Positions 1 to 10,754 of a DNA stretch of 64,000 nucleotides are shown here, piece by piece. The stretch comes from Vandiemenella viatica (Eukaryota > Arthropoda > Insecta > Orthoptera > Morabidae), in contig JARYHS010008074.1 of the NCBI GenBank assembly GCA_031002005.1, positions 179,452,494 to 179,516,493 on the forward strand. The letters run 5' to 3'. The position numbers were made by a program, and so were the translations under genes. The notes under the pieces were generated by a model. It had not been told where the DNA came from. It ran no database searches and worked only from the letters and a program-made list of their open reading frames with translations. Each line of letters starts with the position of its first letter. Position 1 is the stretch's first letter.

Positions 1-366
1 TTTCTGTAAATAATTTTGTATTCAAGTATCTCTAATTACCATTTCTAATCATTTTGTAATGTTATTAATTAATTTTGTATCAATTCCGATTGTTTTTAAT
101 ATGTTTGATTGTTTGAGTGATTGTTAATGATCGAGAAATATCGGGCGGATGCCTTTGAAGAATTCTCGTAATTTCGATAGACTCTATATAAACAGATCGC
201 CTGGACAGAGAGTTTAGTTTGCATTAAGTATAAATTCAGTGTTACAGAGACATTCATGCAAGTATTCAGTAAGTCAGTATTGCATCTTTGGATTGTAACA
301 ACTATGCTTGTGAATGTCGCAGACTTGTTTTGATTTGTTCAAAATAAACGAACATCTCAACATAAC
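1..366 (+). repeat. LTR-like piece with TATA box and poly(A) signal
   Basis: A TATATAAA box at 185-192 lies about 30 bases before a plausible start region (CAGAGAGTTTAGTTTGC), and an AATAAA signal at 343-348 follows roughly 150 bases downstream. A promoter, short transcribed stretch and poly(A) signal packed together are what the U3-R part of a retrotransposon LTR looks like. No primer-binding site, gag or pol follows; a different element begins at 421. The piece could equally be a host promoter and short non-coding exon. The window starts inside it, so its 5' limit is unknown. Confidence 0.35.
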
Positions 367-373
367 CTTGTTT

Positions 374-418
374 TTGGTGGACTTTATTAATTAATTAATG
401 CAGTAATAAACCCACCAA
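374..418. repeat. Hairpin-forming inverted repeat
   Basis: Arms TTGGTGG-AC-TTTATTA (374-389) and TAATAAA-C-CCACCAA (404-418) pair almost perfectly around an AT-rich loop. It sits exactly between the LTR-like piece and the LINE fragment, so it may be the end of one of them. Confidence 0.5.
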
Positions 419-420
419 AG

Positions 421-570
421 AACCTTAACAAGCTGAAAAAACATAAAGGGGCTGGTGTAGATAATATTACTACAGATATTTTTAAGATAGCCGGATCAGA
501 CATTGTACTTTATCGTGAAATATTATTTAAATTGAGTTTACGAATTTATAACTGTTACTTTTGGAGGTAA
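421..570 (+). pseudogene. LINE reverse-transcriptase fragment (N-terminal fingers)
   Basis: Frame 421-567 reads 49 codons to a stop at 568 and contains LKKHKGAGVDNITTDIFK. This matches the 'L..LK..KA.GvDnIp...lK' stretch at the start of non-LTR (CR1/jockey-like) reverse-transcriptase domains. The expected following motifs (P..W, YRPISL) are absent, so the match ends in unrelated sequence. It may be the 5' part of the same broken element as the piece beginning at 752, with the middle deleted; the frames differ. It is too short to assign a clade. Confidence 0.5.
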
Positions 571-751
571 ATATAAATAATTCCTCTCGCTATAAATAAT
601 TCTAATTATTTAGTAGATAATTTAAAGTAATATGGTCTATAAAACTTAGCTAACGTTTCAAAATCGCAGTTTCGTAAGCAGCTCTGCACACACGCAACCC
701 AAAGAAGAATTACTCTCATGAATGATTGTGTTGATGTCACAAATTAAATAG

Positions 752-1535
752 TTTGCAGGTGAGACAATGCTATATAATTGGATCAAAACGGTACAAGATT
801 GTGAACTGCTGCAGGGTGATATGGACGGGATAACAAGCTATGTAAGTTAACATGATGTGAATATAAATGCAAAGAAGAGACAGATTATTAGGTTTATAGA
901 TAAAAAGCTAAAGGTTGCTTATGATTATAAGGTGGGGAAAGAATTACTTGTTGAAGACTTTATACGTAAATATCTTGGCATAATATTTGATAACAATCTC
1001 AACTGGGCAGGTACTAGGAAAAGATTTCAAAATCCATCACTTGCCGGTGAGTGATGAAGGGATATACCAGAAAATTAAGGAAATTGGATTACATAACTTT
1101 GTTTAGACCATTGCTTGAATATGTTAGTGTAGATTGGACTCACATGTTTGGCATCAAATCAAAGAGTTGGAGATGGTGCAAAATAGGGCTGCTAAATTTG
1201 TTTCTGGAAATTACCACAGTGCAAAATCAGTAACTGATGTGATAAAGAACCTGGAAGGGGATTCACCGGAAGACAATAGGAGAGTGAAGAGCGGCTTGAC
1301 TGTGTACAAAGCGTATATTGGTAATGAGGAGTGGAAAGCTATTGGTGTTAGATTTGGGAATAGTGCATGGAAGGAAAGAGATGATCATGACCACAACGCA
1401 TCACTTGATTTCAGACACAAGGGTGTAGGAAGATTCTGTTTCACAAGGTAAGGTTGTCAGGGGTGGGAATAAATTACCAAAATGAATGATAAATAATTTA
1501 CCATAAACGCTGAAAGAATTTAAAATTGAAATTTG
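752..1535 (+). pseudogene. CR1-like LINE, C-terminal reverse-transcriptase part, decayed
   Basis: The reading starts at the catalytic box (752-763), which reads FAGE where FADD is expected, so both metal-binding aspartates are lost. It continues through DCELLQGDMDGI, an in-frame stop at 848, YLGIIFDNNLNW (about 970-1010), then frameshifts into RPLLEYVSVDW (about 1105-1137) and into VQNRAAKFVSGNY (1170-1215), ending in a VVRGGNKLP...TLKEFK stretch (1453-1530) interrupted by stops. These are the ordered C-terminal landmarks of CR1/Rex-type LINE ORF2 (YLG, RPxLEYas.vW, vQrraarfv, WN.LP...l..FK). At least two frameshifts and several stops mean it is dead. The clade is judged by eye only. Confidence 0.8.
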
Positions 1536-1587
1536 TAAGGGGTAATATAGGCGGTAAAGGAAAGGGGGAAAATGGATGTATATGGAA

Positions 1588-1618
1588 ATTGCCACCGGAG
1601 CGTGTGCTCCATAGCAAT
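1588..1618 (+). other. Stem-loop in the LINE 3' untranslated region
   Basis: GGAGC-GTGT-GCTCC (1597-1610) is a five-base-pair stem with a four-base loop, enclosed by outer pairing ATTGC (1588-1592) with GCAAT (1614-1618). It lies just after the LINE coding remnant, where some LINEs carry a 3' hairpin recognised by their reverse transcriptase. The function is inferred. Confidence 0.45.
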
Positions 1619-1619
1619 T

Positions 1620-3840
1620 AAAATAAATTAAAAATATTAAATTAAAAATTTCTTCCACCACCAAGGCTGGAACAAACTTACCCCTAGTCCGGACATCATT
1701 TCGAGGCCACAACGACCTGAGCCAACAGATCAGGCATTAGATGTTCTGAAGAAGCCTTACTATTAGAATTCTGATAGATAGTTGTTTGCTTTAGTGATGT
1801 CAATTTCTGAAGATAATCCTAATAAAATTATACAATATTTTAGAGCAGCATGTTACAGCGATAGAGATCAGGGAATGATCAAGCAGCCAAAACGCGAAGT
1901 AGCATATCATTTCACAACAGTGTTTACCCCGCCCGCGTTGACGTTGTGCCCTGGGGGCTGACCTTGGGGTTGTTCTCATAGCTGCCGCGGATGCTAGCTT
2001 TAGGCCGTCAATCTTCCTGTTCTCTCGCGGCGCTGGCTGACGTCTACACAACCTCCTCTCAGCAGCACAGCGGATCTCTGCAGAGCCTTCCGGCTTAGAG
2101 GCATATGCTTCCCTCTCCACCTTACACTGCTAAGGCAACACCAACGTAGAACGTTCGTTAGGAAACATTTTACTTCTTCTCTTTCATCTCATAAGTAATT
2201 GATTAATACGTAAAGCCATATTCATCGTGAACGGGTGCGAATTTTCATCCATAAACTGAATGACAGGTAAAAATTTTAGAAGCTGCTTTTATAAACTGTC
2301 GAAATTCAGTTAATATCTTCTTCCAGAGTTTCTTATTGGGCCAATTATTGTTTAGAAAATATTCTTTATAAATTTTGCAAAGATGAGAGTCTAGCTATAT
2401 TGAAAGTTGCTGGGATTTTTGGAGGTGAGTGAGTCAAATATTGCTGAAATAAAAGTTAGCTTGTAGCGCTTTAAACATACAAAATAATTTCAGAATATGA
2501 AGACTGGTATATGTGATTGATCCTAGATGCTAATGCCTGCATTAAAATATCTATCGTTCTTACTTGTAAATAAGCAACACACTGCAAATAAGCCGTTAAA
2601 CATTGAAGATGTGTATCATGATCTGTAATTGTACTATCTAAGGCTTGTAGTCATATTGACGCGTATTTGCGTGAAACATTCTACCCCCCTCAGACATACC
2701 TGGCGGCAGGACACTCCGTCCACTGAAAGCAAAGTCTCGTGACTCTGTCGCCAGTTCTTTGTCGTAGAGCAATGCCTATTTCAGAGCTTTGGCAATCATT
2801 CGCGTTGGGATGAATAATTCAGGCTTGAAGAAGAGCTGCAAGAAAGAGAGAGGAAAAGACAAATAAATTATATACATAACTATAATAAGATACGTGTTAT
2901 CAAAAAGATAATACTTTATTTTTATTAATTCTAAAAAAAAGAAAATATATGTTCCTAATTTATCCATGCTTTAGTTAAGTCAAAAATATATATTTATAAG
3001 AAAAATTGAGAGTCTTAGCAGAAGGATCTGTGGCTGAGCATATGACTTTTTAATCAATTTTAAATTAATTAAGTTTATTTTGAAATTATACTTAGAAATA
3101 ATTAAATGTTAAGAGAAAAAAAAATCTTGAAAAGGGGACACAAAAAACTTATTCGAAAGAACAAATGAAACAACCGTCTAGAAGAAAAGTAGAAAGATAC
3201 ATTTAAAGGTAAATTTAAGGAAAAGACACTGAGCTATGCTAGGGGAATTGTACTAATCCGTAAGCAATGTTTATAAATTAAACATTTTCTTTCGTAGTAA
3301 TATGTATTGGGTAAATTTATAATTTTATCAGAAACAAAAACTAATATAAAATACTATAAATGCGTATACCGTCTAAAATAATAGGTAAATAATGCTGTAT
3401 TTGTTTTAAATACATAATATAATTAATTAATCAGTAGATTCACTTTAACTCTAATTTCCTCCCAGAAACTTCATTTAAACATTTTTTTATCTCATAAAGG
3501 GGTTCTTTCTTTAAACTGAACAATCAATTTTTCAATATTCATCAAGCGAATCGTTTGTTCGCTCGACCAAAATTAAACCGTCTCACATCACCTCACCGTT
3601 GCTTAGGCTCACGCGACTCAAGCGCACGCAATTCTTGGAGTCACATTATATTCACCATATTTGGATTGGAACTATCAGTTAGAGCGTACGCAAGCATTTT
3701 TCGCGCGCACGTGTGCACTGAACGGCAGCCTAAGCTGAAAGATAGAATCTGGATTTGTAGAGGATTTGAAAGAAAAACATATTTTGCCTGTTCCCATGTT
3801 GCCCCCTTTACATAAATTCTAACTCTCTCACTGTTACAGT
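1620..3840. other. No gene recognised; GC-rich patch at 1926-2112
   Basis: Mostly AT-rich sequence. A patch at about 1926-2112 is distinctly richer in G, C and CpG than its surroundings and holds an open frame on the minus strand (1800-2120) that resembles nothing I know. A second mixed-composition stretch lies at 2680-2860. An open frame of 86 codons at 3555-3815 is also unrecognised. I see no RNA gene, splice pattern or clear repeat. Confidence 0.4.
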
Positions 3841-4065
3841 GGCCTGATGGCTCAGTTTTAAGTGGACTCGCTTGGATTTTCGAAGGCTTTTAGCCCATCC
3901 TTCACCTCTGTCATATCTTGTGTATGTCGAGTACGCCAGCACCCTTTCGTGGTTCAGATTCCATGTTAAAACGAAGTTCTCCTATACATGGTAGGATTAC
4001 CAGCTAGAATACACGGCTGAGATCGAAGGGGATTGCGCTGATAAAAATTGTCACCAGGTAATAAA
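3841..4065 (+). mobile_element. SINE-A copy, B box lost
   Basis: The head keeps an A-box-like GGCCTGATGGCTCAG and then jumps to the body, so the part with the B box is deleted. The body (CGAAGGCTTTTAGCCC, TTCACCTCTG, TGGTTCAGATTCCATGTTAAA, GTAGGATTACC) matches, in the same order, the copies at 38642 and 54645. Without a B box this copy could not be transcribed from its own polymerase III promoter. Confidence 0.75.
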
Positions 4066-4624
4066 AACGAAAGATAGTTACTATTAAATACTCTTACAGC
4101 GTTTTTTTAATGAAAATTAAAACAAAGGTTATTTCCAAGATTAAAGAACGTTATTTTGTGACTGATACTAGAAAGCATATATATGAGTTTTACAGAATGG
4201 CTTAAATGGTTAGGATGTAAATTACTTTATATTTCTCAACATAGATTGATTCCATAGCACAAAATAAAATTCCTCACAAGTTCTCAGAATTATCTGCAAG
4301 GTATAAAGAAGGCAGCAGCTCGTTAAACACGTAAATCTGTTAGTTAACTTATATTTGGTGGTGAGCTGATAAATGAAGCAATCTGCAACAATAACACAGG
4401 CAAAGAATTTTTTTTTTAGTTCGGTGCCTGGAATATTTTAACGAATTCTTAAGTAATTTTGGCTGAAAAATTCGAAAATAACTTTGATTTTTCTGTACCA
4501 CGTCTAGTTTTTTTTAACTATACTCATTTCAATTTGACTCCATTACACCGCAATACCTATTTCCAACAGTGTACATGGGGTTATATTAGTGTGTTTTAAG
4601 GGACTTAAACAAATATGTTTCTTT
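4066..4624. other. Unassigned AT-rich spacer
   Basis: Short A and T runs only (for example the T run at 4410-4418). No frame, repeat or RNA structure that I can support. Confidence 0.4.
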
Positions 4625-5137
4625 CACAGATTTATTTTACGCTTCATTGCGCGCCATAAATATTGAGCAATAGGCTTATCTCCGTTTAAACACCAGCAAT
4701 AATCTTCCATCATTTCAGTCTTTTGCTACGGGATTTCCATGTCCTTGATGTGCCGATAGAAGCGTTCATCTCGTTCGTTGCTGATATCTCCGAGATTGTA
4801 AAGAAAGCGATCAAGTTGACTAAAATGAAAATGCATTTTGATGATCATATTCAAGACAATATCACGAAAAGCTGACACCATTTTACTAACAAAGTCTTTG
4901 TAGTATTTAATTTTTTTGGTTCCGAAGGAAATTTTTTACAACTTCTACAAAGTCTGTCGAAGCTAATATTTCACTCGCGTGCATCGTTTTAATGAAATTT
5001 GAGTCCTTTATGACCTTACGGATCATTGATCCATCAAAAATCCCTGCTTTGAGAGTCTCCATGTAAGCGTGAAAAGAAACATGAGGACTTCCACTCACAC
5101 GCATACACTTATAAACATCATTCACTTTGCATAACAC
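4625..5137 (-). pseudogene. Decayed repeat-associated arthropod protein of unknown function
   Basis: On the minus strand a 76-codon frame (5137 to 4907) contains KAGIFDGSMIRKVIKDSNF and DFVEVVKNFL. A one-base frameshift near 4907 leads into a second frame with YKDFVSKMVSAFRDIV, NMIIKMHFHFSQLDRF, YNLGDISNERDERFYRHIKD, a stop at about 4730, then MMEDYCWCL, ending at 4625. I recall this order (GIF.GpqIR.l.kD..F, vVknFLGN, NMSiKiHFLhSHLd.FPeNLGD.S.E.GERFHQDI..ME, MMADYCW) from a very common arthropod protein family found in many genomic copies with no assigned role, probably carried by a transposable element. The conserved GERFHQDI is altered to DERFYRHI. No transposase is visible beside it. Confidence is high that it belongs to that family and low for any function. 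Confidence 0.7.
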
Positions 5138-6708
5138 CTAATATATAACAGAGGAATGTTACCTAGATTAAAATCTAGAGTTGATATGTCAAAATGTATG
5201 TCATATTTGGTATCGGGAGACCAATTTCACTGAGAAATGGTATTTGTTTCCTAAAAACCAAATTCGTTGTTGACGAGATGTATGGCCGTTGGTTTTAGTT
5301 GAAATTCTCCGTGATTCTTTTACAGGATTATTAATATTAATAGGTGAACGTTTTTCTAGATTAATATGAGAGTATTTAACTAGACTCAATAGGGTCTGTG
5401 GAAATTTTGCCTCATGACACAGTGAAAAAGTGATGCGTTTGTCAGAGCACCAAGTAATGGTGGGATTAACAACAGCTTATGAAGCTCCATCGAATGAACC
5501 GAGGTTGGTTCTGTCTTTTTGTTTGATATTTGGTGTCAGTATGCCCCAAAGGTGACAATTGCTACGTCGCAATATGCTGGTTATGTCCGACAGTGATTAA
5601 AAACTAGCTCTAGAAGGAAATTTGCTGACGGAATAGGCCGCTAAGAATTGCAAGATTTGTTGGTTTTATTTTAAATCAAAACTCAAAGTTCTATTTGCTT
5701 GGAAAATAAAATGGCCAACGAGCTGACAGTTACAAGTAATTGGGAATGTGAGACGAAATGCTGACATAGAGGCAACTGGCTGCTTATCTTAGCAATTCCG
5801 AGAACATTTGTCTTCACTGCAGCAGCAGTCGAGGAAGCATCGTGTAATATTTCAACCATCTAAAAATGAATATATATTTCCATATTTACAGTCTCAAATA
5901 AAATATACACTTCTGCTAATGTATTCATCCGGTTGTTATTAACATTATTTTCACACGTTGCTGTTATGTACCAACATATTACCCTAACTAATACAAATAT
6001 GAGTACATTATTTACAAATCAAAGTTTCCTCTCCTCCGAAACACAATATATGTTAATCAAAGACAGAGAAGTCCTACCCGCCCAACACTTAGCCGTTCTA
6101 AATTCTGCTTGAAAACTTGTAACACAAAGATCTCAAGCAACAAGAGTCATTACAATTTTGATGACAAACTAGGTAATTTTTACATATTGGAGTACAGCTT
6201 CATTCCTTAGAGCTTTTATAAAAATTAATGCAGTCTCACTCACGTTCTAATTATTTCATCGATAATTCCAATAACATGCAGCTCATTAATTTTCCATTAA
6301 AGGATATTCATTTCTGAAGAAAAGTAATGCTTTATGCAGTGTTGCAGCGCTAAACGACTTAGTGAATCAATTCAAAGAAGTTAACAGTTATTTAACTTTT
6401 CCATTGCCGCTTTGGAATAATGGAGTGGAAAGAGCAGGATATAAAGTGTCCTAAAAAGTTTTTCAATTTGCAGAGTGTGCAGGCTGGTGTTCCACTGATA
6501 CACTGGCAACACCTTTTCTAATTGCTGTCGTGAATAATTGCCACCAGTACATGGAACGAAACACTGAATGCTACTGACATTAATCTCCAGATTGCTCATT
6601 CCTAGCTGAATATTATTAATTTTTATTGCCATATACATTTCCTAGTTGCTACAGAGCAAAATATTAATTTAAAAAAGAGTCGTTAAAAGCATAAAAAATT
6701 CAAATTTT
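5138..6708. other. Unassigned; possible 5' extension of the repeat protein
   Basis: A minus-strand frame at 5201-5389 (with RSPININNPVKES) lies directly upstream of the decayed repeat protein and could be its N-terminal continuation, but I do not recognise it. Other open frames, for example 6381-6638 on the minus strand, have no recognisable domain. Confidence 0.35.
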
Positions 6709-6860
6709 CAGCAGCTGGCCATCTGCTCTCCGCTAATGACACCCATCGTTCCACATCGGCGTCAATAACGTCGCTGCAACACGCTGGCACGGATTAATTA
6801 ATGTAATAAGCCATTTGCATTGGGCACATCTGTTCGAGAGAGGGCGATTCTCCACAGTGT
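6709..6860. promoter_or_regulatory. Candidate conserved regulatory element (TAATTA, octamer, E-boxes)
   Basis: A moderately GC-rich island in AT-rich surroundings. It holds an E-box CAGCTG at 6712-6717, CATCTG at 6720, GATTAATTAATG at 6792-6803, a perfect POU octamer ATTTGCAT at 6813-6820 and another CATCTG near 6827. This packing of homeodomain, POU and bHLH-type sites resembles developmental enhancers of insects. Motifs this short occur by chance, so the call rests on clustering and base composition only. Confidence 0.3.
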
Positions 6861-7167
6861 TGAGGCACTTTCTTTGATAAAGAAATATTTCTTTGAGTTT
6901 AGTTTCTCTTACGTTCTTTCTTTGATAGTCTGTAGTACATTTGATAAGATGTCATTACGTTTATTATTTTATTGTAACCCTACTACGCTCCATAATCAAG
7001 TAAGCAAACCACTTCCTTTGGTGTGACAGACTGTGAAATCTCTCGGCATGTCTGTTCGCTTATATACAGTGTTACTACAAAATAATCATTCACTTTCAAA
7101 ACACTATTTATGCAAAGCTATTATACTTACAAGTATGATTGATATATGAAAATAACCACAAAATATC

Positions 7168-7239
7168 CAAGTTTGTACACCAGGAGGCGTGGTAGCACTA
7201 GTTCAAGTTTGTACACCAGATGAGGTGGCAGCACTAGTT
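7168..7239 (+). repeat. Tandem duplication of a 36-base unit
   Basis: Two copies, 7168-7203 and 7204-7239, each beginning CAAGTTTGTACACCAG and ending GCACTAGTT, differing at about six positions. They sit just inside the left inverted repeat of the mariner-type element, where sub-terminal repeats can serve as transposase-binding sites. Confidence 0.8.
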
Positions 7240-7341
7240 CAGTATCAGTAAAGAGTTCAGTTCAGTTTCTCCAGAAATGGAGGCATAGCGAGAAAAGAGT
7301 GTGACTTCTTCCATTGCGGACGCATTAAGCACATTGTTTCC

Positions 7342-7500
7342 GTACTCCCACTACCAAAAAGAAAAGAAGAGCTGAAGAAACCGATCAGTGACGCATTGAT
7401 GAACATTGATGCGATCACGCTACAAATTGTGTGGATTGAATTGAACTACCGCCTGGACGTGTCTCGTTTGACCAAAGGGGCACACATAGAATATTTGTAG
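7342..7500 (+). pseudogene. C-terminal remnant of a mariner-type transposase
   Basis: The frame 7342-7500 gives 52 residues and a stop. It begins with VLPLPKRKEELKKPISDAL and ends with VWIELNYRLDVSRLTKGAHI followed by EYL and stop. This is the C-terminal tail of a widespread insect mariner-like transposase (p.tl.eLk.rI..A, then VW.ElDYRlDvCRvT.GAHIE). The helix-turn-helix domains and all catalytic aspartates are missing. A short stretch after an ATG at 7277 could be a trace of the N terminus fused by the deletion, but it meets a stop after three codons. The remnant cannot be an active enzyme. Confidence 0.8.
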
Positions 7501-7620
7501 ATTGAGCATAAAACTTTGCTAATTTGTGGTTATTTTCATATACCAATCATATTTGTAAGTATAATACTTTGGAATAAATCAGGTTTTGAAAATTAACGAT
7601 TCTTTTGTGGTAACCCTGTA

Positions 7621-8821
7621 CTTGCAACACGAGAATTGCTGATATAATTTGAATTCAGTTCAATTTCAGATGATAGAATAATTATTTCGTCAGAATTCAT
7701 AGTGTATTTTATTTTACTGGATAAAGTTCTACTGAAGTGAAGAAGCAGTTAAAAAGTGGGTAGTCTTGCAATATGGTGCCTACACATTTAACAATACATC
7801 AATCCAATGTATACAGGTTTTATGAGTTAATATGTTATATAAAAACATTAAAGACTTGCAACAGTCAGTCAAAAGTGAATATGAATGTCAGGAAAGACTT
7901 ATCAGCTAGTGAGTTGAAGGTTAAATCTACTTAAATTACATCGAATGAATTTAATAAAAAATAGTGTGATTAAAAATTATTAGTTAATACAAAAATATTG
8001 ATGGTAATGTGGTACAAGGAGCGGATTCGCATGTAAAAACTAGCCTTTATATCGGTTCTGTGGGGATTCTGTGAATGACTTGCAAATATTTAAGATACTC
8101 TTCAAGAACGAAATCATTTGCTGTAATTTGAAATGTTGCAGTAGATCTTCATGTGTTTTATCATTATTTTAAATCCACTAAGGTTAATACTAAACTATCT
8201 GGTACGATTGCAGATTTTTTATTTTAATTAATTTTCTTACTGATAGGATAATTGGTCCAAATTGTAGCCATGTACTATTCACTGCGTCTTGTAATTATTT
8301 TAGTATTTTTTTCATTATAATTTAAAATTATGGGTTTGCTAAAGTGTCTGTAAACACAGTGCTGTTGTAGATGCCAAATTCATTTATTGTTATCATTCGC
8401 TATAGTTTTATGAAATACTAAAATGTTATTGACTGCTAAAAATACCAAAAATGTCTAAAAAATGGGGATTAGCTTTGAAAAAAAAAATCTTACACCGTCA
8501 TTGATTACATCTTTATAGATTATACTTCAACATGAGGCATTTACAATTAACTGGCTTTCTGCCACGTAAGCCATACAACCAGTTTCAAGTGTATTTTTGT
8601 TTCTTCTAGTGCGTATATACTTTATCACCAACATTATCATTTACTCTCCAGTACAGGACATATACAACATTTAATTTAAGACCACCCATGCCCTCGTTCG
8701 GACTAGAACCGGCGATCCATGCAACGTAAGAGAATCAATTCTGATTCATAATTCACTTCTTCCCCATCCTGTCTACGTCATGTTGTTTTCGGTCGTATTT
8801 TGTAAATATCGTAGCTAAAGC
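7621..8821. other. Unassigned AT-rich spacer
   Basis: No open frame of 60 codons on either strand, no inverted repeats that I could pair by eye, and no recognised element. Confidence 0.4.
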
Positions 8822-9105
8822 GGCGTTTGGGGTAGGTAGATCGAGGCGCTTGACTCCGGTGCTGGAAGTCTCCGGTTTAACTCATCTTGTCAGCTGAAAT
8901 TTTTACGGGCCTTAAAACCGACCTTCACTTTTGACAATAATTAGCTTTGTAAGATCGTAATTTAAGAATTTGCTTTGTTAATGCGAAGATACTAGAACAT
9001 CTCGTGGTTTGAATTCCACTTTAAACTGTAGTTTCCCGTTACGTGATAGGATTACCGAGTTAAGCTAGGCGATAACGACACAGGCGAGTTGAGCAAAGGA
9101 AGAGA
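8822..9105 (+). mobile_element. SINE-A copy
   Basis: The tRNA-like head reads GGTAGGTAGATCGAGGCGCT with a B-box-like CTCCGGTTTAACTC about 30 bases on. The body shares TTTTTACGGGCCTTAAAACC, GACCTTCACTT, GTGGTTTGAATTCCAC, TTAAACTGTAG and GATAGGATTACCG with the copies at 38642 and 55670. Many substitutions suggest an old insertion. Confidence 0.75.
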
Positions 9106-10754
9106 ATGTAACTAGTTCTTCGAGACCACACAAAATTATTATTTACCTCATAGCGAACCTTTTTCATTGTCATTCTATTTAAGTGTTGTATCTACCTTAC
9201 CTTACATACATTAATCTGGTGCCTTGTGAGACACAAACTGCACGTCTGTTCATTTGTTATCAGCTCTGGTGTATTCTTTAATAGCTTTTAGAAGCCTGAT
9301 TACCGAAGTATGTATTCCATTTGGGTCGCTTCGTTTAAGCATCCAAGTCTCAAAAAACAATATTCTCTGCTTGTCTTCCTACAGAATTCCTCACATTCTC
9401 TGGAAAACTGTTATTAACTCCCAGCGTATCCGACGATTTCCATACTGTTTACGGTTGTCCTACTACAACGTTTTACTAACCCAATGAGAAATAAGTATAC
9501 CAAACTTCATCTAAGTCACGCCAGCCGTTTGAGGAACGCAGCGAAACGTCGACTAACCCTTAGTCTATCTAGCAGGGATTGGTTTTGGTGCAGTAGTTTT
9601 ATTTATACAACGAGATACGTGGGTACCAAGTTTAATCAAATTCATCCCAACAACATAGTTGAATTTCAACTAACCCCCACCCAACCTAGAAAGGTATGTG
9701 TTGCGGTAGATTTACATCATCCATATATTCAACTTCTCAATGAGGATCATATATGTCACGTTTTGTAAAAATCACCCCCGTTATCTATTCATCCTTAACC
9801 CCCCTCCTCCCCCACAGAAGGGGGTTGGTAGGATTTGGTTTACTCCCATAGAATTTTTCACGTCCAATGAGAAATTTGTGTGCAGAGTTTTATCAAATTG
9901 GCAACAGCAGTTTTGCGAATGTCCCAAAACGTATTAGAAAATTCCAGAAAAATGTTTAAACACCTGACCACTTTCCAAAAAAAAAAAAAAAAAAAATCTG
10001 GACAATCTGACAACACAAGGCAGTAGGTCACCGGAGCGTCTCTGTTAGCTCCACCCGTGGTATAATCTCATTGGCGTATAACTCATTCAGCGCCATCTGT
10101 AAATGAAATGATTTGTTTAATTTACATCTTTGGTGTTTTAACAAATTTTAAATATTAACGGATGAAAATACGTAATTTTAAAATTTCAACGAAACCGTCT
10201 TTTCTCTAACGTTCTTGGTGTGAAAACAATTTACAGCATCCAAAAATTTGTTATCCTTACGAAGAAAAATACATACCAACTACGGATAGTAGCAAAAGTA
10301 GAAGAAAAATTTACTACCTAGCGGGGATCGAACCACGATAAGTTCCTTGTTTTTCGCCAAAATTGGCTCTTATTGTACATTGTACTGCTGACAGAATCGG
10401 AGAAATGTAGATAAGGATAGAGGAAGGAGTGGCTTACACTGTAAACTCCAATTCTCGTTGACTAGAGAGAGGGGGGGGGGGGGAAGGACGCGAGAGTTTA
10501 TGAAACATCATTTTGCTGTGACCGTCTTCAGATTGTAATATTGGTGCAACGTAGCTGATAGTCTACGAGATCAGATTCTCAACTACAGTGAAAAATTTGC
10601 CAACCCGGCCCGTGATTGACACTGTACGTGCTGAAAAGTACGAGCTAGGTCTACACCAACGTTTTTCAATCCTAGGAACAGTTAAGTGGAAAAAATAAAT
10701 CTACGACCACTACATAACACGGGACTTAATTTTTTACCAAATTATATATTATTA
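9106..10754. other. Unassigned; poly(A), poly(G) and small hairpins
   Basis: Open frames at 9254-9487 and 9484-9768 have no recognised domain. There is a run of 20 A at 9977-9996, a run of 13 G at 10471-10483 and a hairpin from AACCCCC (about 9798) to GGGGGTT (about 9828). GGAGC (10033) and GCTCC (10048) within CACCGGAGCG echo the LINE 3' hairpin at 1597. GGGGATCGAACC near 10322 resembles a reverse-strand tRNA B box, perhaps a worn SINE head. Confidence 0.4.

Larger units (their letters stand above)
7067..7618 (+). mobile_element. Internally deleted mariner-type transposon
   Basis: A 552-base element flanked by TA on both sides (7065-7066 and 7619-7620). Its ends are long terminal inverted repeats of about 96 bases: 7067-7162 and 7523-7618 pair along their whole length, from CAGTGTTACTACAAAA / TTTTGTGGTAACCCTG inwards to AATAACCACAAA / TTTGTGGTTATT. 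Between them lie a 36-base tandem duplication and the last part of a transposase frame. TA target duplication and the C-terminal protein remnant place it in the IS630/Tc1/mariner superfamily. It is non-autonomous. Confidence 0.85.
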
